A stretch of 64,000 nucleotides of DNA from JAFDZO01 sp044226845. GTDB taxonomy: Bacteria; Bacteroidota; Ignavibacteria; Tepidaquicellales; Tepidaquicellaceae. The stretch spans positions 62,001-126,000 of the forward strand of contig JBGAGG010000001.1 of assembly GCA_044226845.1 (NCBI GenBank), given 5' to 3'. Below the pieces are notes generated by a model, which saw only the letters and a list, made by a program, of their open reading frames with translations, was not told the DNA's origin and ran no database searches. Position 1 is the stretch's first letter, and each line of letters starts with the position of its first letter. Shown piece after piece: positions 43,282 through 52,061 of the stretch. Both the position numbers and the translations under genes were made by a program.

Positions 43282-44397
43282 TTATCCTAAAGCTTCATCT
43301 ACATCTGTGTAATCGTATTTGAATGCATCGGCTACGCCTCTGTAAGTTATCTTACCGTCAATCATATTCAGTCCAAGCTTAATTTCCTGGTTCTCTTTGC
43401 ATGCTCTTAAGTATCCTTTGTTTGCAATTTCAACTGCATAAGGAAGCGTTGCATTTGTAAGTGCAAGTGTAGAAGTGAACGGCACTGCGCCCGGCATATT
43501 TGCTACGCAGTAGTGAACTATTCCGTCAACTACGTATGTAGGATTTTCATGTGTAGTAGGTTTGCATGTTTCAATGCAGCCGCCCTGATCAACAGATACG
43601 TCAACTACAACTGCGCCCGGCTTCATTATTTTTAACATATCGCGTGTAACTAAGTGCGGAGCTTTTGCGCCTGCGATAAGAACTGCGCCGATAACAAGGT
43701 CAGCCTTGCGAACGCACTCGCGGATATTGCCAACGTTGCTCATCATTGTTGTAATGTTCTTAGGCATTACATCATCAAGGTATCTAAGTCTTGTAAGATT
43801 GTTATCGAGGATTGTAACTCTTGCGCCGAAGCCTGCAGCAATTTTTGCAGCGTTTGTTCCGACGATACCGCCGCCGAGAACTACTACATATCCGGGTTCA
43901 ACTCCGGGTACGCCGCCGAGTAAAACACCGCGTCCGCCCATTGTTCTTTCAAGATATTTTGCGCCTTCCTGTGATGCCATTCTTCCGGCAACTTCACTCA
44001 TCGGAATTAAAAGAGGAAGAGAGTTGTCTTCTTTCTGAACGGTTTCGTATGCGATAGCGATACATTTAGATTTCATCATTGCAACGGTCAGATCCTTCGA
44101 TGATGCAAAGTGAAAATATGTAAATACTGTTTGTCCTTTTCTTATTAAGTTGTATTCAGGTTTAATCGGCTCTTTTACTTTCATTATCATATCGGCTGTA
44201 TCGTACACCTGTTTAGGAGTGTTAAGAATTGTTGCTCCTGCTTTTTTGTATTCAGCATCTGTAAATCCGCTGCCCATACCTGCATTTTTTTCGATGAATA
44301 CTTTGTGACCGTTTTTCTTTAAAACTTCAGCGCCTGTAGGTGTAAGCGCAACTCTGTTCTCATTGGTCTTAATCTCTTTTGGAACTCCGATTTTCAT
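43282..44397 (-). CDS. ald: Alanine dehydrogenase
   Basis: NAD-dependent oxidative deamination of L-alanine to pyruvate and ammonia, reversible, in the cytoplasm. The sequence begins MKIGVPKEIKTNENRVALTP, the family signature. The substrate-binding lysine is in VKEP (Lys75), and His96 in YFHFA is the catalytic histidine. The NAD-binding region shows VVVLGGGIVGTNAAKIAAGFGA, and the end IDGKITYRGVADAF is typical. The 371 residues are standard. It is monocistronic with its own terminator. In this group it can link alanine use to central carbon metabolism. Confidence 0.95.
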   Translation of the reverse strand: MKIGVPKEIKTNENRVALTPTGAEVLKKNGHKVFIEKNAGMGSGFTDAEYKKAGATILNTPKQVYDTADMIMKVKEPIKPEYNLIRKGQTVFTYFHFASSKDLTVAMMKSKCIAIAYETVQKEDNSLPLLIPMSEVAGRMASQEGAKYLERTMGGRGVLLGGVPGVEPGYVVVLGGGIVGTNAAKIAAGFGARVTILDNNLTRLRYLDDVMPKNITTMMSNVGNIRECVRKADLVIGAVLIAGAKAPHLVTRDMLKIMKPGAVVVDVSVDQGGCIETCKPTTHENPTYVVDGIVHYCVANMPGAVPFTSTLALTNATLPYAVEIANKGYLRACKENQEIKLGLNMIDGKITYRGVADAFKYDYTDVDEALG

Positions 44398-44626
44398 ATA
44401 AGTATAAGTTTAAATTTTATTTGTAGTCTTTTAAAATACTTTAAATAGAGAAGTTATTCAATTCAGAAGAATGGAAGAAAAGAGCAATAACTCAAATAGA
44501 ATATCTATTTAAAATTTTATTGGGTATATATAAATATACGGATTTAAAAGGTAAGAGTTTAAATTCGTTGAATTAATGGAGTTGGTGAAATAAAATCAGG
44601 CATTGAATTTATTTTAATCTATTATT

Positions 44627-46525
44627 ATGAATACCCCAAACCCATCCGCAAGCCGGTCAGGAAACTCACATCAAAATGACGGCGCAGAAGATATTCTCAT
44701 CCAAACCAAAAAGGTCAACATCATAATTGAAAGTATGACCGACCCGTTTTTTGTCCTCGGCAAAAATCTTGAAGTCCTCCTGATAAATAAAGCAGCACTC
44801 AAGCTTGCAAAGCTTGAGCATGAAGAGATAATCGGAAAAGATTTTCACAATATAAATTTAAGTGAAGATCGCAAACCGATGTTAGATCTTTTCAGAAAAG
44901 CAATCAGGGAACAAAAAACTCATCACGAAGAATTTGAAATTCAAGGTAAATGGGTCGAAGTTTCCCTGTATCCATCTGAAATAGGATTAGCTGTTTATGC
45001 AAAAGATATATCTGAAAAGAAAGCTCTTGAAAAAGACGTGCAGCACAATACCAAATTCATTAAGGAGATAAGTGATTCAACAGCAGGTTTTATCTTCCAG
45101 ATTGAATATGATATAAAGGGAATCCCAAAACTTAATTACACAAGCAAAAAAGCGTTTGATTACTGGGGAATACCCATAAAAGAAGTAACGGAAGACAGTT
45201 CAAAATTGTTTGACTCCGTTTACCCCGATGATCTGCAATATGTAAATAGTAAATTCTCGGAAATGATTACCGACCTGTTTCACCTTAATATAAAGTTCAG
45301 GTACCTGAATAATATTACAGATGAAATAAAAAAAGTAAAAGTTACTGCCATACCGACAAGATTATCCAATGGTAATACAATCGTTAACGGCATTGCTCTT
45401 GATATCACCGAGATAGAAAACAGTTTTATAAAACTTGAAGACGCCAACAGACGTTACGAGTATCTTTCGAAGGCAACTCTTGAAACCATCTGGGAAAAAG
45501 ATATAGAAACCGGTGAAATCATTTTAGGCGGCGGATATAAAGAAATGTTCGGATGTGAATTTCCCAATGATAAAATATCATTTGATGACTGGAAAAATTT
45601 TGTTCACCCTGAAGACTTGAACAGAATGCTGAGTTATATAGAAACCCGTTCTATTGATCCATCCGAATCATACTTTGAGTTTTCTTACAGATTTATTCAA
45701 AAAAATGGAAAAGTACTTGATGTCTTTGAGAGAGCTTATGTAATATTCGACGAGAAAAAAAACAGGCTTGTAAAAATAATAGGCACTACACAGGATATAA
45801 CACCATTAGGAATTGCGCAGGCAGAAAAAGACAAAATGATTGATGACTTGCTTAACAGAAACAAAGCTATGGAGCAATTTACCTATATGGTATCGCATAA
45901 TTTAAGAGCGCCGATTGCCAATATTATCGGAGTAAGTACTATACTAGAAGATAAAACACTTGATGAAGACACTAAACTGGAAATGAATGACAACATAAAA
46001 AAAGCTGCTGTTCATCTTGACAGTGTAATAAGAGATATGAACGATATTTTAAATATCAGAAACAATTTAGATGAAAGTAAACATGAGATAGAATTCAAAA
46101 GTATACTCGATGAAATAATTGAAGCAGAAAAAATTTCAATATATAAGGCTAAATTGAAAATACTTTCTAACTTTCAAAAGTCATCTTCAATATATTCAAT
46201 TAAGAGTTTCATACATAGTATTTTTCTGAATATGATAACTAACAGCATAAAGTATAAAAAAGAGGACGGCTCTTTTATAAAGATAACTTCAGATGAAGAC
46301 GCTGAGTATATTTATCTTACATTTGAAGATAACGGAGTTGGAATAGATCTGCTGAAAAACGGAAAAGAAATTTTCGGTTTATATAAAAGGTTTCATCTTG
46401 AAAAGGAAGGCAAGGGCATGGGCTTATTTATGATTAAAAATCAGGTTGAAAGCCTTAACGGAGAGATATCAATTTTAAGCGAAGTTAATGTTGGTACTAA
46501 ATTTTTTATAAAATTCAGAAAATAA
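44627..46525 (+). CDS. PAS-domain sensor histidine kinase
   Basis: Signal-sensing kinase without visible membrane segments, so probably cytoplasmic. It has three PAS-type domains: about 28-130 (MTDPFFVLGKNLEVLLINKAAL), about 140-265 (WGIPIKEVTEDSSKLFDSVYPDDLQ) and about 280-400 (ETIWEKDIETGEIIL ... FVHPEDLNRML). HisKA follows with the H-box MVSHNLRAPIANI (His424). The ATPase domain follows with MITNSIKYK (N-box), DNGVGIDL (G1) and KGKGMGLFMIK-like G2. Its stop codon overlaps the start of the next gene, a response regulator, so the two form a coupled two-component pair. Signal unknown. Confidence 0.9.
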   Translation: MNTPNPSASRSGNSHQNDGAEDILIQTKKVNIIIESMTDPFFVLGKNLEVLLINKAALKLAKLEHEEIIGKDFHNINLSEDRKPMLDLFRKAIREQKTHHEEFEIQGKWVEVSLYPSEIGLAVYAKDISEKKALEKDVQHNTKFIKEISDSTAGFIFQIEYDIKGIPKLNYTSKKAFDYWGIPIKEVTEDSSKLFDSVYPDDLQYVNSKFSEMITDLFHLNIKFRYLNNITDEIKKVKVTAIPTRLSNGNTIVNGIALDITEIENSFIKLEDANRRYEYLSKATLETIWEKDIETGEIILGGGYKEMFGCEFPNDKISFDDWKNFVHPEDLNRMLSYIETRSIDPSESYFEFSYRFIQKNGKVLDVFERAYVIFDEKKNRLVKIIGTTQDITPLGIAQAEKDKMIDDLLNRNKAMEQFTYMVSHNLRAPIANIIGVSTILEDKTLDEDTKLEMNDNIKKAAVHLDSVIRDMNDILNIRNNLDESKHEIEFKSILDEIIEAEKISIYKAKLKILSNFQKSSSIYSIKSFIHSIFLNMITNSIKYKKEDGSFIKITSDEDAEYIYLTFEDNGVGIDLLKNGKEIFGLYKRFHLEKEGKGMGLFMIKNQVESLNGEISILSEVNVGTKFFIKFRK

Positions 46526-46938
46526 TGAATAAGAAAAATTTAACATTATTAATTGATGACGATTCAATGTGTAACTCAATAAGTAAAATACTTTTGAAAA
46601 AAAAATTTCAACTAAATTCACCAGATGAATTTAAAATAATTTCTTTCAATAAACCGGTTGAAGGGCTTGAGTTTCTTAAAGTTTCATTGCAGCATCATAA
46701 ATTCCAGAAAATCCTTATTCTATTGGATATAAATATGCCGCTGATGTCGGGCTGGGAATTTCTGGTTGAATACGAACATCTTTTTAAAGATCAGACAGAT
46801 ATTAAGATTTATATTCTTACTTCAAGCGTAAGCAGAGCGGATATTGATAAAGCCAAAGAAAATTCTAATGTTGAAGATTTAATATCAAAACCTCTAACCA
46901 CTGAAATAATCGAAAGACTCTATAATGTAATGACGTAA
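46525..46938 (+). CDS. Single-domain response regulator
   Basis: 137 residues, receiver domain only (no output domain). The acidic pocket is in LIDDDSM (9-15), the phospho-acceptor is Asp68 in LLDINMPLMSGWEF, the conserved Ser/Thr is in ILTSSVSR, and the lysine is in LISKPLT. Likely phosphorylated by the kinase encoded directly upstream, with which it overlaps by one base (TAATG). Such stand-alone receivers pass the signal to another protein or act in a phosphorelay. Confidence 0.92.
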   Translation: MNKKNLTLLIDDDSMCNSISKILLKKKFQLNSPDEFKIISFNKPVEGLEFLKVSLQHHKFQKILILLDINMPLMSGWEFLVEYEHLFKDQTDIKIYILTSSVSRADIDKAKENSNVEDLISKPLTTEIIERLYNVMT

Positions 46939-47058
46939 AAAATTACTTCAGAATATTCCTTCTAAACACCCCGAAAATTCAACTTTTTATCCTTCCCCCT
47001 TGACAATGCAACTTAATAATTTTAACTTCGTAAAGAACTTTAAAAAACAAAGTGCTTT

Positions 47059-47679
47059 ATGAACGACACTCAGGTTCAATCAGAACTCAGTTACATTAAA
47101 TCCATTATGGAAAAATCCCGTCCTTCAATTGTTATTAACGGATGGCAATTTATCATGTGGGGTATATTAGTTTTCTTTGGTCTTCTAAATACTTACTTTG
47201 CAATCCTTTCCGGAGCCGGGGCGCAAATATATTATGCATGGATGATAATCGTAGCCTTCGGATGGGTTTGCTCATTTGGGATTACATGGTATCAAAGAAA
47301 AAAAGGAATAATAAGCAGAGCAAAAGCCATTGATGAAAACCTTATTCACCGTATATCAACTTCATGCGGAATTGCAATGATAATACTGGGCTTTGTCGGT
47401 CCTTTAAGCGGTGTGTTCTCCCCTTACGCAATCGGACCTTCGATGTCAGCTGTGCTGGGAGTAATGTATTTTATGATTGGCAGTATAGTGAAAAATAAAA
47501 TGGTTACTAATCTTGGCTATGCCTGGTGGATCGGTTCGGCAGGTCTTTTTGCAATGACAATTGACAAAAGCCTTCGCCCCGAGTCTTTGCTTGTGTATGC
47601 AATATTAATTGTATGCCTACAGGTCATTCCGGGATTTATACTAAATAAAAAATTTAAAACCGTAAACCAATCAGCATAA
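47059..47679 (+). CDS. Integral membrane protein of unknown function (paralog M1)
   Basis: 206 residues. A short soluble N-terminus with LSYIKSIMEKSR, then six apparent membrane helices starting near residue 27 (GWQFIMWGILVFFGLLN) and ending with IPGFILNKKF. I do not recognise a family. It is followed after four bases by a paralog with the same layout, then by a winged-helix regulator. This layout (paired membrane proteins with a small HTH gene) suggests a regulated membrane module. No enzyme motif seen. Confidence 0.65.
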   Translation: MNDTQVQSELSYIKSIMEKSRPSIVINGWQFIMWGILVFFGLLNTYFAILSGAGAQIYYAWMIIVAFGWVCSFGITWYQRKKGIISRAKAIDENLIHRISTSCGIAMIILGFVGPLSGVFSPYAIGPSMSAVLGVMYFMIGSIVKNKMVTNLGYAWWIGSAGLFAMTIDKSLRPESLLVYAILIVCLQVIPGFILNKKFKTVNQSA

Positions 47680-47683
47680 AATT

Positions 47684-48283
47684 ATGAATGCAAATTTAGA
47701 ATCAGAGATTTTATTCATTAAAAAAATTATGAATGAAAGCAGAAAGTCAGCTCTTGATAACGGAAAATATTATATTCTATGGGGAGTACTCATAAGCGTT
47801 GCATGCTTTGCAAATTACTTTAACAATAAAATGAGTTTGAATTTTAACCCGAATTATTTCTGGGGAGTTTGTATTTTAACAGGATGGATATTTTCTATTT
47901 TCTGGGGATACACAGACAGCAAAAAAACAAAAACATACTCTGCCGGAAATAAAACTGTTTCAGCGCTTTGGGCATCATTGGGAATTGCCATGTTGGTAAT
48001 TGTTGTTGCAGGGAAAATATCAGGCTCAATAAGTTATGCTTCCATTAGTCCTTTGATAGCAGCCATATTGGGAGTTGGATATTTTACATCAGGCGTAATG
48101 TACTCCGATAAAATGCTGAAGATAATGGCTTTCTGCTGGTGGGGAGCTTCGGTTGTAATGTTTAATATTAAAGGAGAAGAGGTGCTGCTGGCAAATGGGA
48201 TTTTTCTTGTGGCATTTCAGGTTATTCCGGGATTAATTTTGTTTTCTAAATGGAAAAAAGAATTGACAGTTGTTGAAGCTTAA
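47684..48283 (+). CDS. Integral membrane protein of unknown function (paralog M2)
   Basis: 199 residues. Shares with the preceding gene the opening LxxIKKIMNESRKS, a GKYYILWGVLI first helix, about six membrane segments and the ending VIPGLILFSKWK. Clear paralog and probable partner of M1. No known domain identified. The gene ends 23 bases before the regulator start, so one transcript is likely. Confidence 0.65.
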   Translation: MNANLESEILFIKKIMNESRKSALDNGKYYILWGVLISVACFANYFNNKMSLNFNPNYFWGVCILTGWIFSIFWGYTDSKKTKTYSAGNKTVSALWASLGIAMLVIVVAGKISGSISYASISPLIAAILGVGYFTSGVMYSDKMLKIMAFCWWGASVVMFNIKGEEVLLANGIFLVAFQVIPGLILFSKWKKELTVVEA

Positions 48284-48306
48284 CGTTGAAAATAATACAA
48301 ATTAAA

Positions 48307-48633
48307 ATGAGCAATTTTGATTATCAGCAAATAGATGATGTACTGCACTCACGCATACGCACGGCAATAATGGCTGTGCTTGTAACCGTTGAAGAAGCTG
48401 AGTTTACTTTTCTGAAAGAAAAAATTAATGCTACTGACGGAAACCTGAGTGTGCACCTGCGAAAGCTGGAAGAGGCTGGATATATTAGCGTGAAAAAAAG
48501 TTTTATGGAGAGAAAACCGGTCTCCAGATATAAAATTACGGCAAAGGGGCATAAAGCCTTTGAAGCATATATAGAAAATTTAGAAAAATTATTAAATAAC
48601 AGTAAACAGCAAAAAAATGGAAAAACTGACTAA
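48307..48633 (+). CDS. Winged-helix transcriptional regulator
   Basis: 108-residue DNA-binding protein of the stand-alone winged-helix type (PF13601-like, MarR/ArsR-fold). It has a helix-turn-helix in FTFLKEKINATDGNLSVHLRKLEEAGYI and a wing KKSFMERKPVSRYKITAKGHKAF. The start is set at the ATG 48307. A TTG 21 bases upstream is possible but adds no homology. Probably regulates the operon it sits in (the two upstream membrane proteins). The 3' end overlaps the next gene by 17 bases, so pterin dehydratase is coupled to it. Confidence 0.85.
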   Translation: MSNFDYQQIDDVLHSRIRTAIMAVLVTVEEAEFTFLKEKINATDGNLSVHLRKLEEAGYISVKKSFMERKPVSRYKITAKGHKAFEAYIENLEKLLNNSKQQKNGKTD

Positions 48634-48901
48634 AAATGAAATATCTGAAAGCCTTAAAAAGCTAAAAAACTGGAAACTAAAAGGAAGTTCTATCGTAAAA
48701 TCTTTTAAAACCAAAGGATTCCCTCAAACTATGGGCTTAACTACTTCAATAGGCGCGCTGTGCCAGGCGCATGACCACCACCCCGATTACCTAACAATGA
48801 AATACGATTCAATCGAAGTTTCTTTTTCATCTCACGATGTTAAAGGATTATCATCACGTGATATTAAAATCGCAAAAGAAATAGATAAATTAAAATTTTA
48901 A
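48617..48901 (+). CDS. phhB: Pterin-4-alpha-carbinolamine dehydratase
   Basis: Dehydrates 4a-hydroxytetrahydropterin to recycle the pterin cofactor in the cytoplasm; may also act in other pterin steps. The 94 residues show the diagnostic AHDHHPDYLTMKYDSIEV (catalytic His residues) and SHDVKGLSSRDIKIAKEID, the family ending. No aromatic amino acid hydroxylase is seen in this window, so the substrate pathway is not local. Translation starts inside the end of the regulator gene. The symbol is by family. Confidence 0.92.
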   Translation: MEKLTKNEISESLKKLKNWKLKGSSIVKSFKTKGFPQTMGLTTSIGALCQAHDHHPDYLTMKYDSIEVSFSSHDVKGLSSRDIKIAKEIDKLKF

Positions 48902-48924
48902 ATTTTTTAATAATTAATCATCGC

Positions 48925-51129
48925 ATGAAATATTTATTTACTCTATTACTTGTCTTAATTTTCTGTGCAAAAAGTTTTGCTGCAGATTCAACGGCTGCAG
49001 GTGTTATAAAAATCTCCGGCACTGTAAAAAATGAAGAAAACAAACCGGTAAGCGGCGCTAACTTAGTTCTTGAAGGAACTATTGACGGCGCAACATCCGA
49101 TGAAAAAGGTATGTATGAATTTGAAACCGAAAAGACCGGAACGTATAAGCTTCTTGTTACTGCTATGGATTATACAAATCACATGCAGGAAATAAATCTT
49201 GAAGCAGGAATGAACATGACAATTGATATAAAGCTCAAGAAGAGTGAAGTCCGCACTGAAGAAATTTTAGTGACGGCAAGCTCATTCACATCGGGGGAAA
49301 ATTCAAAAGTTACTCTTACTCCTCTGGAAATTGTGAGAATACCCGGAGCTAATGCAGACCTTTACCGAGCGCTTACAACTTTCCCGGGTTCCAATCAGGT
49401 AGATGAAGGAAGCCGTATTACAGTACGCGGCGGCGACCCGAATGAAGTAGTTACTATTTTAGATCTGGCAACTTTATACAATCCGTTTATATTCGATAAC
49501 TCGTATAACACATCTTCATTTTCCACTGTTGACCCGTGGAGCTTAAAGGGTATAAATTTTACAAGCGGTGGTTTCTCTGCAAAGTACGGCAATGCGCTTT
49601 CAGCCGTGCTCGATTTGAAATCTTATGAAATGCCTACAAGCACAGGAATGTTTGCAATACTTGGCATCGGCGCAGGCGGACTTTCAGGTATTTACAATCA
49701 TAAAGGAAAATTCGGCGGAAGCTTTTCAGTAAGCCAGACGTACTTAAAACCGTTCTTTGATCTGAACGGAATATCACAGGACTACAGTAAAATTCCGACT
49801 GCAACCGGATTCGGAGGAACTCTAGCTTATAAATTCGGAGAGACCGGCTATATGAAAATATACGGCGATTACTCGGGTGATAAAATCGGGATAAGAAATA
49901 CAAGTCCTTCTTATGACGGATTTTTTAATTCTGAATCTCACAACTATTTCGGGAGTTATAAAATGTCTTTCTCTCCTTCGTCGGGTTCAATGTTCAATGC
50001 CGGAGCATCGTTCAGCCTGTACGATAGAAAATCCAATTACGGTATATTAGATACAAAATCAAAAGATTATTATGCAAAGGGAAGAGCGGATTTAACTGTT
50101 CAGGTAAGCGATAAAACTGATATCAATACAGGTGTAGAATACGAATATCTTGAAAATCATATAGAAGGCATTGTACCGGAGAATGCTTATAATCTAAAAC
50201 TTACTGCTCCATCAAGAAGTCTTGATACAACAGCAAACTCGGGAAGACTAGGGGTGTACGCTGAAACACAAATGAGACTTACAGATAAATTTTTTGCCAT
50301 CACAGGTATAAGAAGTGATTATCATACTCTCTCTAAAAAAATTAGTTTTGACCCGAGACTTTCATTGGGATATCAGGTTTCAAAGTATAACGTTTTCCGC
50401 GCAGCGGTCGGATTGTATCATCAGTATCCTGTTCCGAATGATTATCTGAGAGCGCTGGATAACAATCTTGATGCACAGGAAGCAATTCATTATATATTGG
50501 GATATGAATACAATAAAGAAGGCGATATAGTTTTCAGAGTTGAAGGATACTACAAAGATTATAAAAATCTTGTAGCATTAGACTACAATGATTTCAGATA
50601 TAAATCTATGGGCAGCGGTTTTGCAAAAGGTATTGATGTCTTCTTAAAATATAAATATGAAAATAAATTCACGGGATGGATATCATACGCTTACTCAGAT
50701 TCAAAAAGAAGACAATACGATGCAACAACGCAGACATCATCTGATTATGATATTACACATAACATGAGCTTTACAGGTAGCTATAATATCACCGATGCAA
50801 TAAACGTTGGTTTATCCTATAGAATTTCTACTGGTAAGCCGTATACCCCTGTGATAAGTTCAGTACTTGACCCGGTTCAGAATGTTTATATTCCGACTTA
50901 TGCAGAAAAGAATAGCGACAGATTCCCCACATATACTCGCGCAGATATAAGCGTACAGTATATAACATCACTTATGAACAGATTCTGCGTAATGTTTGTT
51001 GCATTCAATAATGTATTCGATACAAAAAATCTTTATCAGTACAACTACAATTATGATTATTCACAAAAGATAGATGTCCGTTCGAACAATATCAGAATAA
51101 TCTGGTTCGGCATTGGACTGCAAATATAA
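48925..51129 (+). CDS. TonB-dependent outer-membrane receptor with carboxypeptidase-like N-terminal domain
   Basis: 734 residues. Signal peptide (1-19, ending SFAA), then a carboxypeptidase regulatory-like (CarboxypepD_reg) domain (about 28-108, GTVKNEENKPVSGANLVLEG). A plug domain follows (about 110-230, ITVRGGDPNEVVTILD, where the plug usually carries xRGGxxxE), then a 22-strand-type barrel ending in an aromatic C-terminus (WFGIGLQI). The ligand is unknown. It stands before a small secreted helical-repeat protein with 34 bases between, a common receptor-accessory pairing. No matching SusD is seen. Confidence 0.87.
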   Translation: MKYLFTLLLVLIFCAKSFAADSTAAGVIKISGTVKNEENKPVSGANLVLEGTIDGATSDEKGMYEFETEKTGTYKLLVTAMDYTNHMQEINLEAGMNMTIDIKLKKSEVRTEEILVTASSFTSGENSKVTLTPLEIVRIPGANADLYRALTTFPGSNQVDEGSRITVRGGDPNEVVTILDLATLYNPFIFDNSYNTSSFSTVDPWSLKGINFTSGGFSAKYGNALSAVLDLKSYEMPTSTGMFAILGIGAGGLSGIYNHKGKFGGSFSVSQTYLKPFFDLNGISQDYSKIPTATGFGGTLAYKFGETGYMKIYGDYSGDKIGIRNTSPSYDGFFNSESHNYFGSYKMSFSPSSGSMFNAGASFSLYDRKSNYGILDTKSKDYYAKGRADLTVQVSDKTDINTGVEYEYLENHIEGIVPENAYNLKLTAPSRSLDTTANSGRLGVYAETQMRLTDKFFAITGIRSDYHTLSKKISFDPRLSLGYQVSKYNVFRAAVGLYHQYPVPNDYLRALDNNLDAQEAIHYILGYEYNKEGDIVFRVEGYYKDYKNLVALDYNDFRYKSMGSGFAKGIDVFLKYKYENKFTGWISYAYSDSKRRQYDATTQTSSDYDITHNMSFTGSYNITDAINVGLSYRISTGKPYTPVISSVLDPVQNVYIPTYAEKNSDRFPTYTRADISVQYITSLMNRFCVMFVAFNNVFDTKNLYQYNYNYDYSQKIDVRSNNIRIIWFGIGLQI

Positions 51130-51163
51130 ATTTAATTTTAATAATAACCATAAACCTTAAGAA

Positions 51164-51940
51164 ATGAAAAAAACATTATTATTAGTACTGCTGTTAATCA
51201 CATTCGGTTTGAATACAATACTAAAAGCCGATGATGATTTTACAAATGCAATTGTAAAAGCAAAAACCAGCTTAAAAACTGCTATAGATAAATACGATGA
51301 AAAGGAAATGATAAAGGCGCGCGGACAATTTGAAAGAATTCTCCAGCTAAAAAAGAATACTTGGCTTGTTAATTATTATCTCGCATTATGCGACTATCAT
51401 ATTGCAGTAGCAGCAATGGAAAGCAAAGATAATGAGAAAATAAAAAAATATACTCAGTCAGGTCTTGAGCTTGTCGGTAAATCTTTACTCGATAGAGATA
51501 ACTTCGCCGACACTTATGTTTTAAAATTATCTCTCGATTACAACCGATTCCAATATGAAATGGATAAGATGCAAAGCATAATTACCGATGTAACTGCCGA
51601 TGAAGAAAACGCCAAAAAATATGACCCTACAAATCCGAGATTATATTTAGTAAAAGGAATTGCAACATTCTACACACCGGCAGCATTCGGCGGCGGAGTT
51701 GATAAAGCGCAGCCAATGCTTGAAAAATCAGTTGAGCTATTCGGGTTGATTAAAAACTCTGATGTAACACTTCCTGACTGGGGCGAAGAGACTGCTTACG
51801 CTTATATGGCGCTATGCATGCTTGATCAGGATAAACTACCTGAAGCAAAAGCTTTTTTGGATAAAGGACTCGCAATAAATCCTAACTCAAAAATGCTTAC
51901 CGGATATGTAAAGAAAGAGTATGATGATAAAGTGAAATAG
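51164..51940 (+). CDS. Secreted TPR-like protein next to the TonB receptor
   Basis: 258 residues. Signal peptide (MKKTLLLVLLLITFGLN...LKAD, cleavage near 22). The rest is helical, with TPR-type spacing: WLVNYYLALCDYHIAV, PRLYLVKGIATFYTP, TAYAYMALCMLDQDKLPEAKAFLDKGLAINPNS. It carries the motif AAFGGGVDKAQPMLEKSVELF, where tetratricopeptide helices meet. Probably periplasmic or surface-bound and cotranscribed with the receptor. Function unknown. Confidence 0.75.
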   Translation: MKKTLLLVLLLITFGLNTILKADDDFTNAIVKAKTSLKTAIDKYDEKEMIKARGQFERILQLKKNTWLVNYYLALCDYHIAVAAMESKDNEKIKKYTQSGLELVGKSLLDRDNFADTYVLKLSLDYNRFQYEMDKMQSIITDVTADEENAKKYDPTNPRLYLVKGIATFYTPAAFGGGVDKAQPMLEKSVELFGLIKNSDVTLPDWGEETAYAYMALCMLDQDKLPEAKAFLDKGLAINPNSKMLTGYVKKEYDDKVK

Positions 51941-51942
51941 TG

Positions 51943-51982
51943 AGTAGTAGTAATGAGTAATGAGTATTGAGTATTGAGTAAT
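51943..51982. repeat. AGTAGTGAGTATTGAGTA simple repeat, copy 2
   Basis: Degenerate GAGTAGT/GAGTAAT/GAGTATT units immediately after the TPR gene stop codon, like 26887-26940. In both places it lies between a stop codon and downstream non-coding DNA. Confidence 0.6.
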
Positions 51983-52022
51983 AAACCCTTTGCTGAATTT
52001 TCGGCGAAGGGTTTTTTATTTT
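51982..52022 (+). terminator. Rho-independent terminator
   Basis: AAACCCTTTGC, ten-base loop, GCGAAGGGTTTTTT: a strong stem followed by T-rich DNA after the TPR gene. Confidence 0.88.
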
Positions 52023-52061
52023 CTATCTTTTTATTTTTTGATATTGTTTATAACTTCATAA

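Noticed and set aside
43654..44057. Three overlapping open frames on the strand opposite ald
   Set aside because: They are shadows of the strongly conserved alanine dehydrogenase frame.
51943..51982. Possible phage attachment site
   Set aside because: No integrase, phage gene or tRNA lies nearby; the run is a simple repeat.
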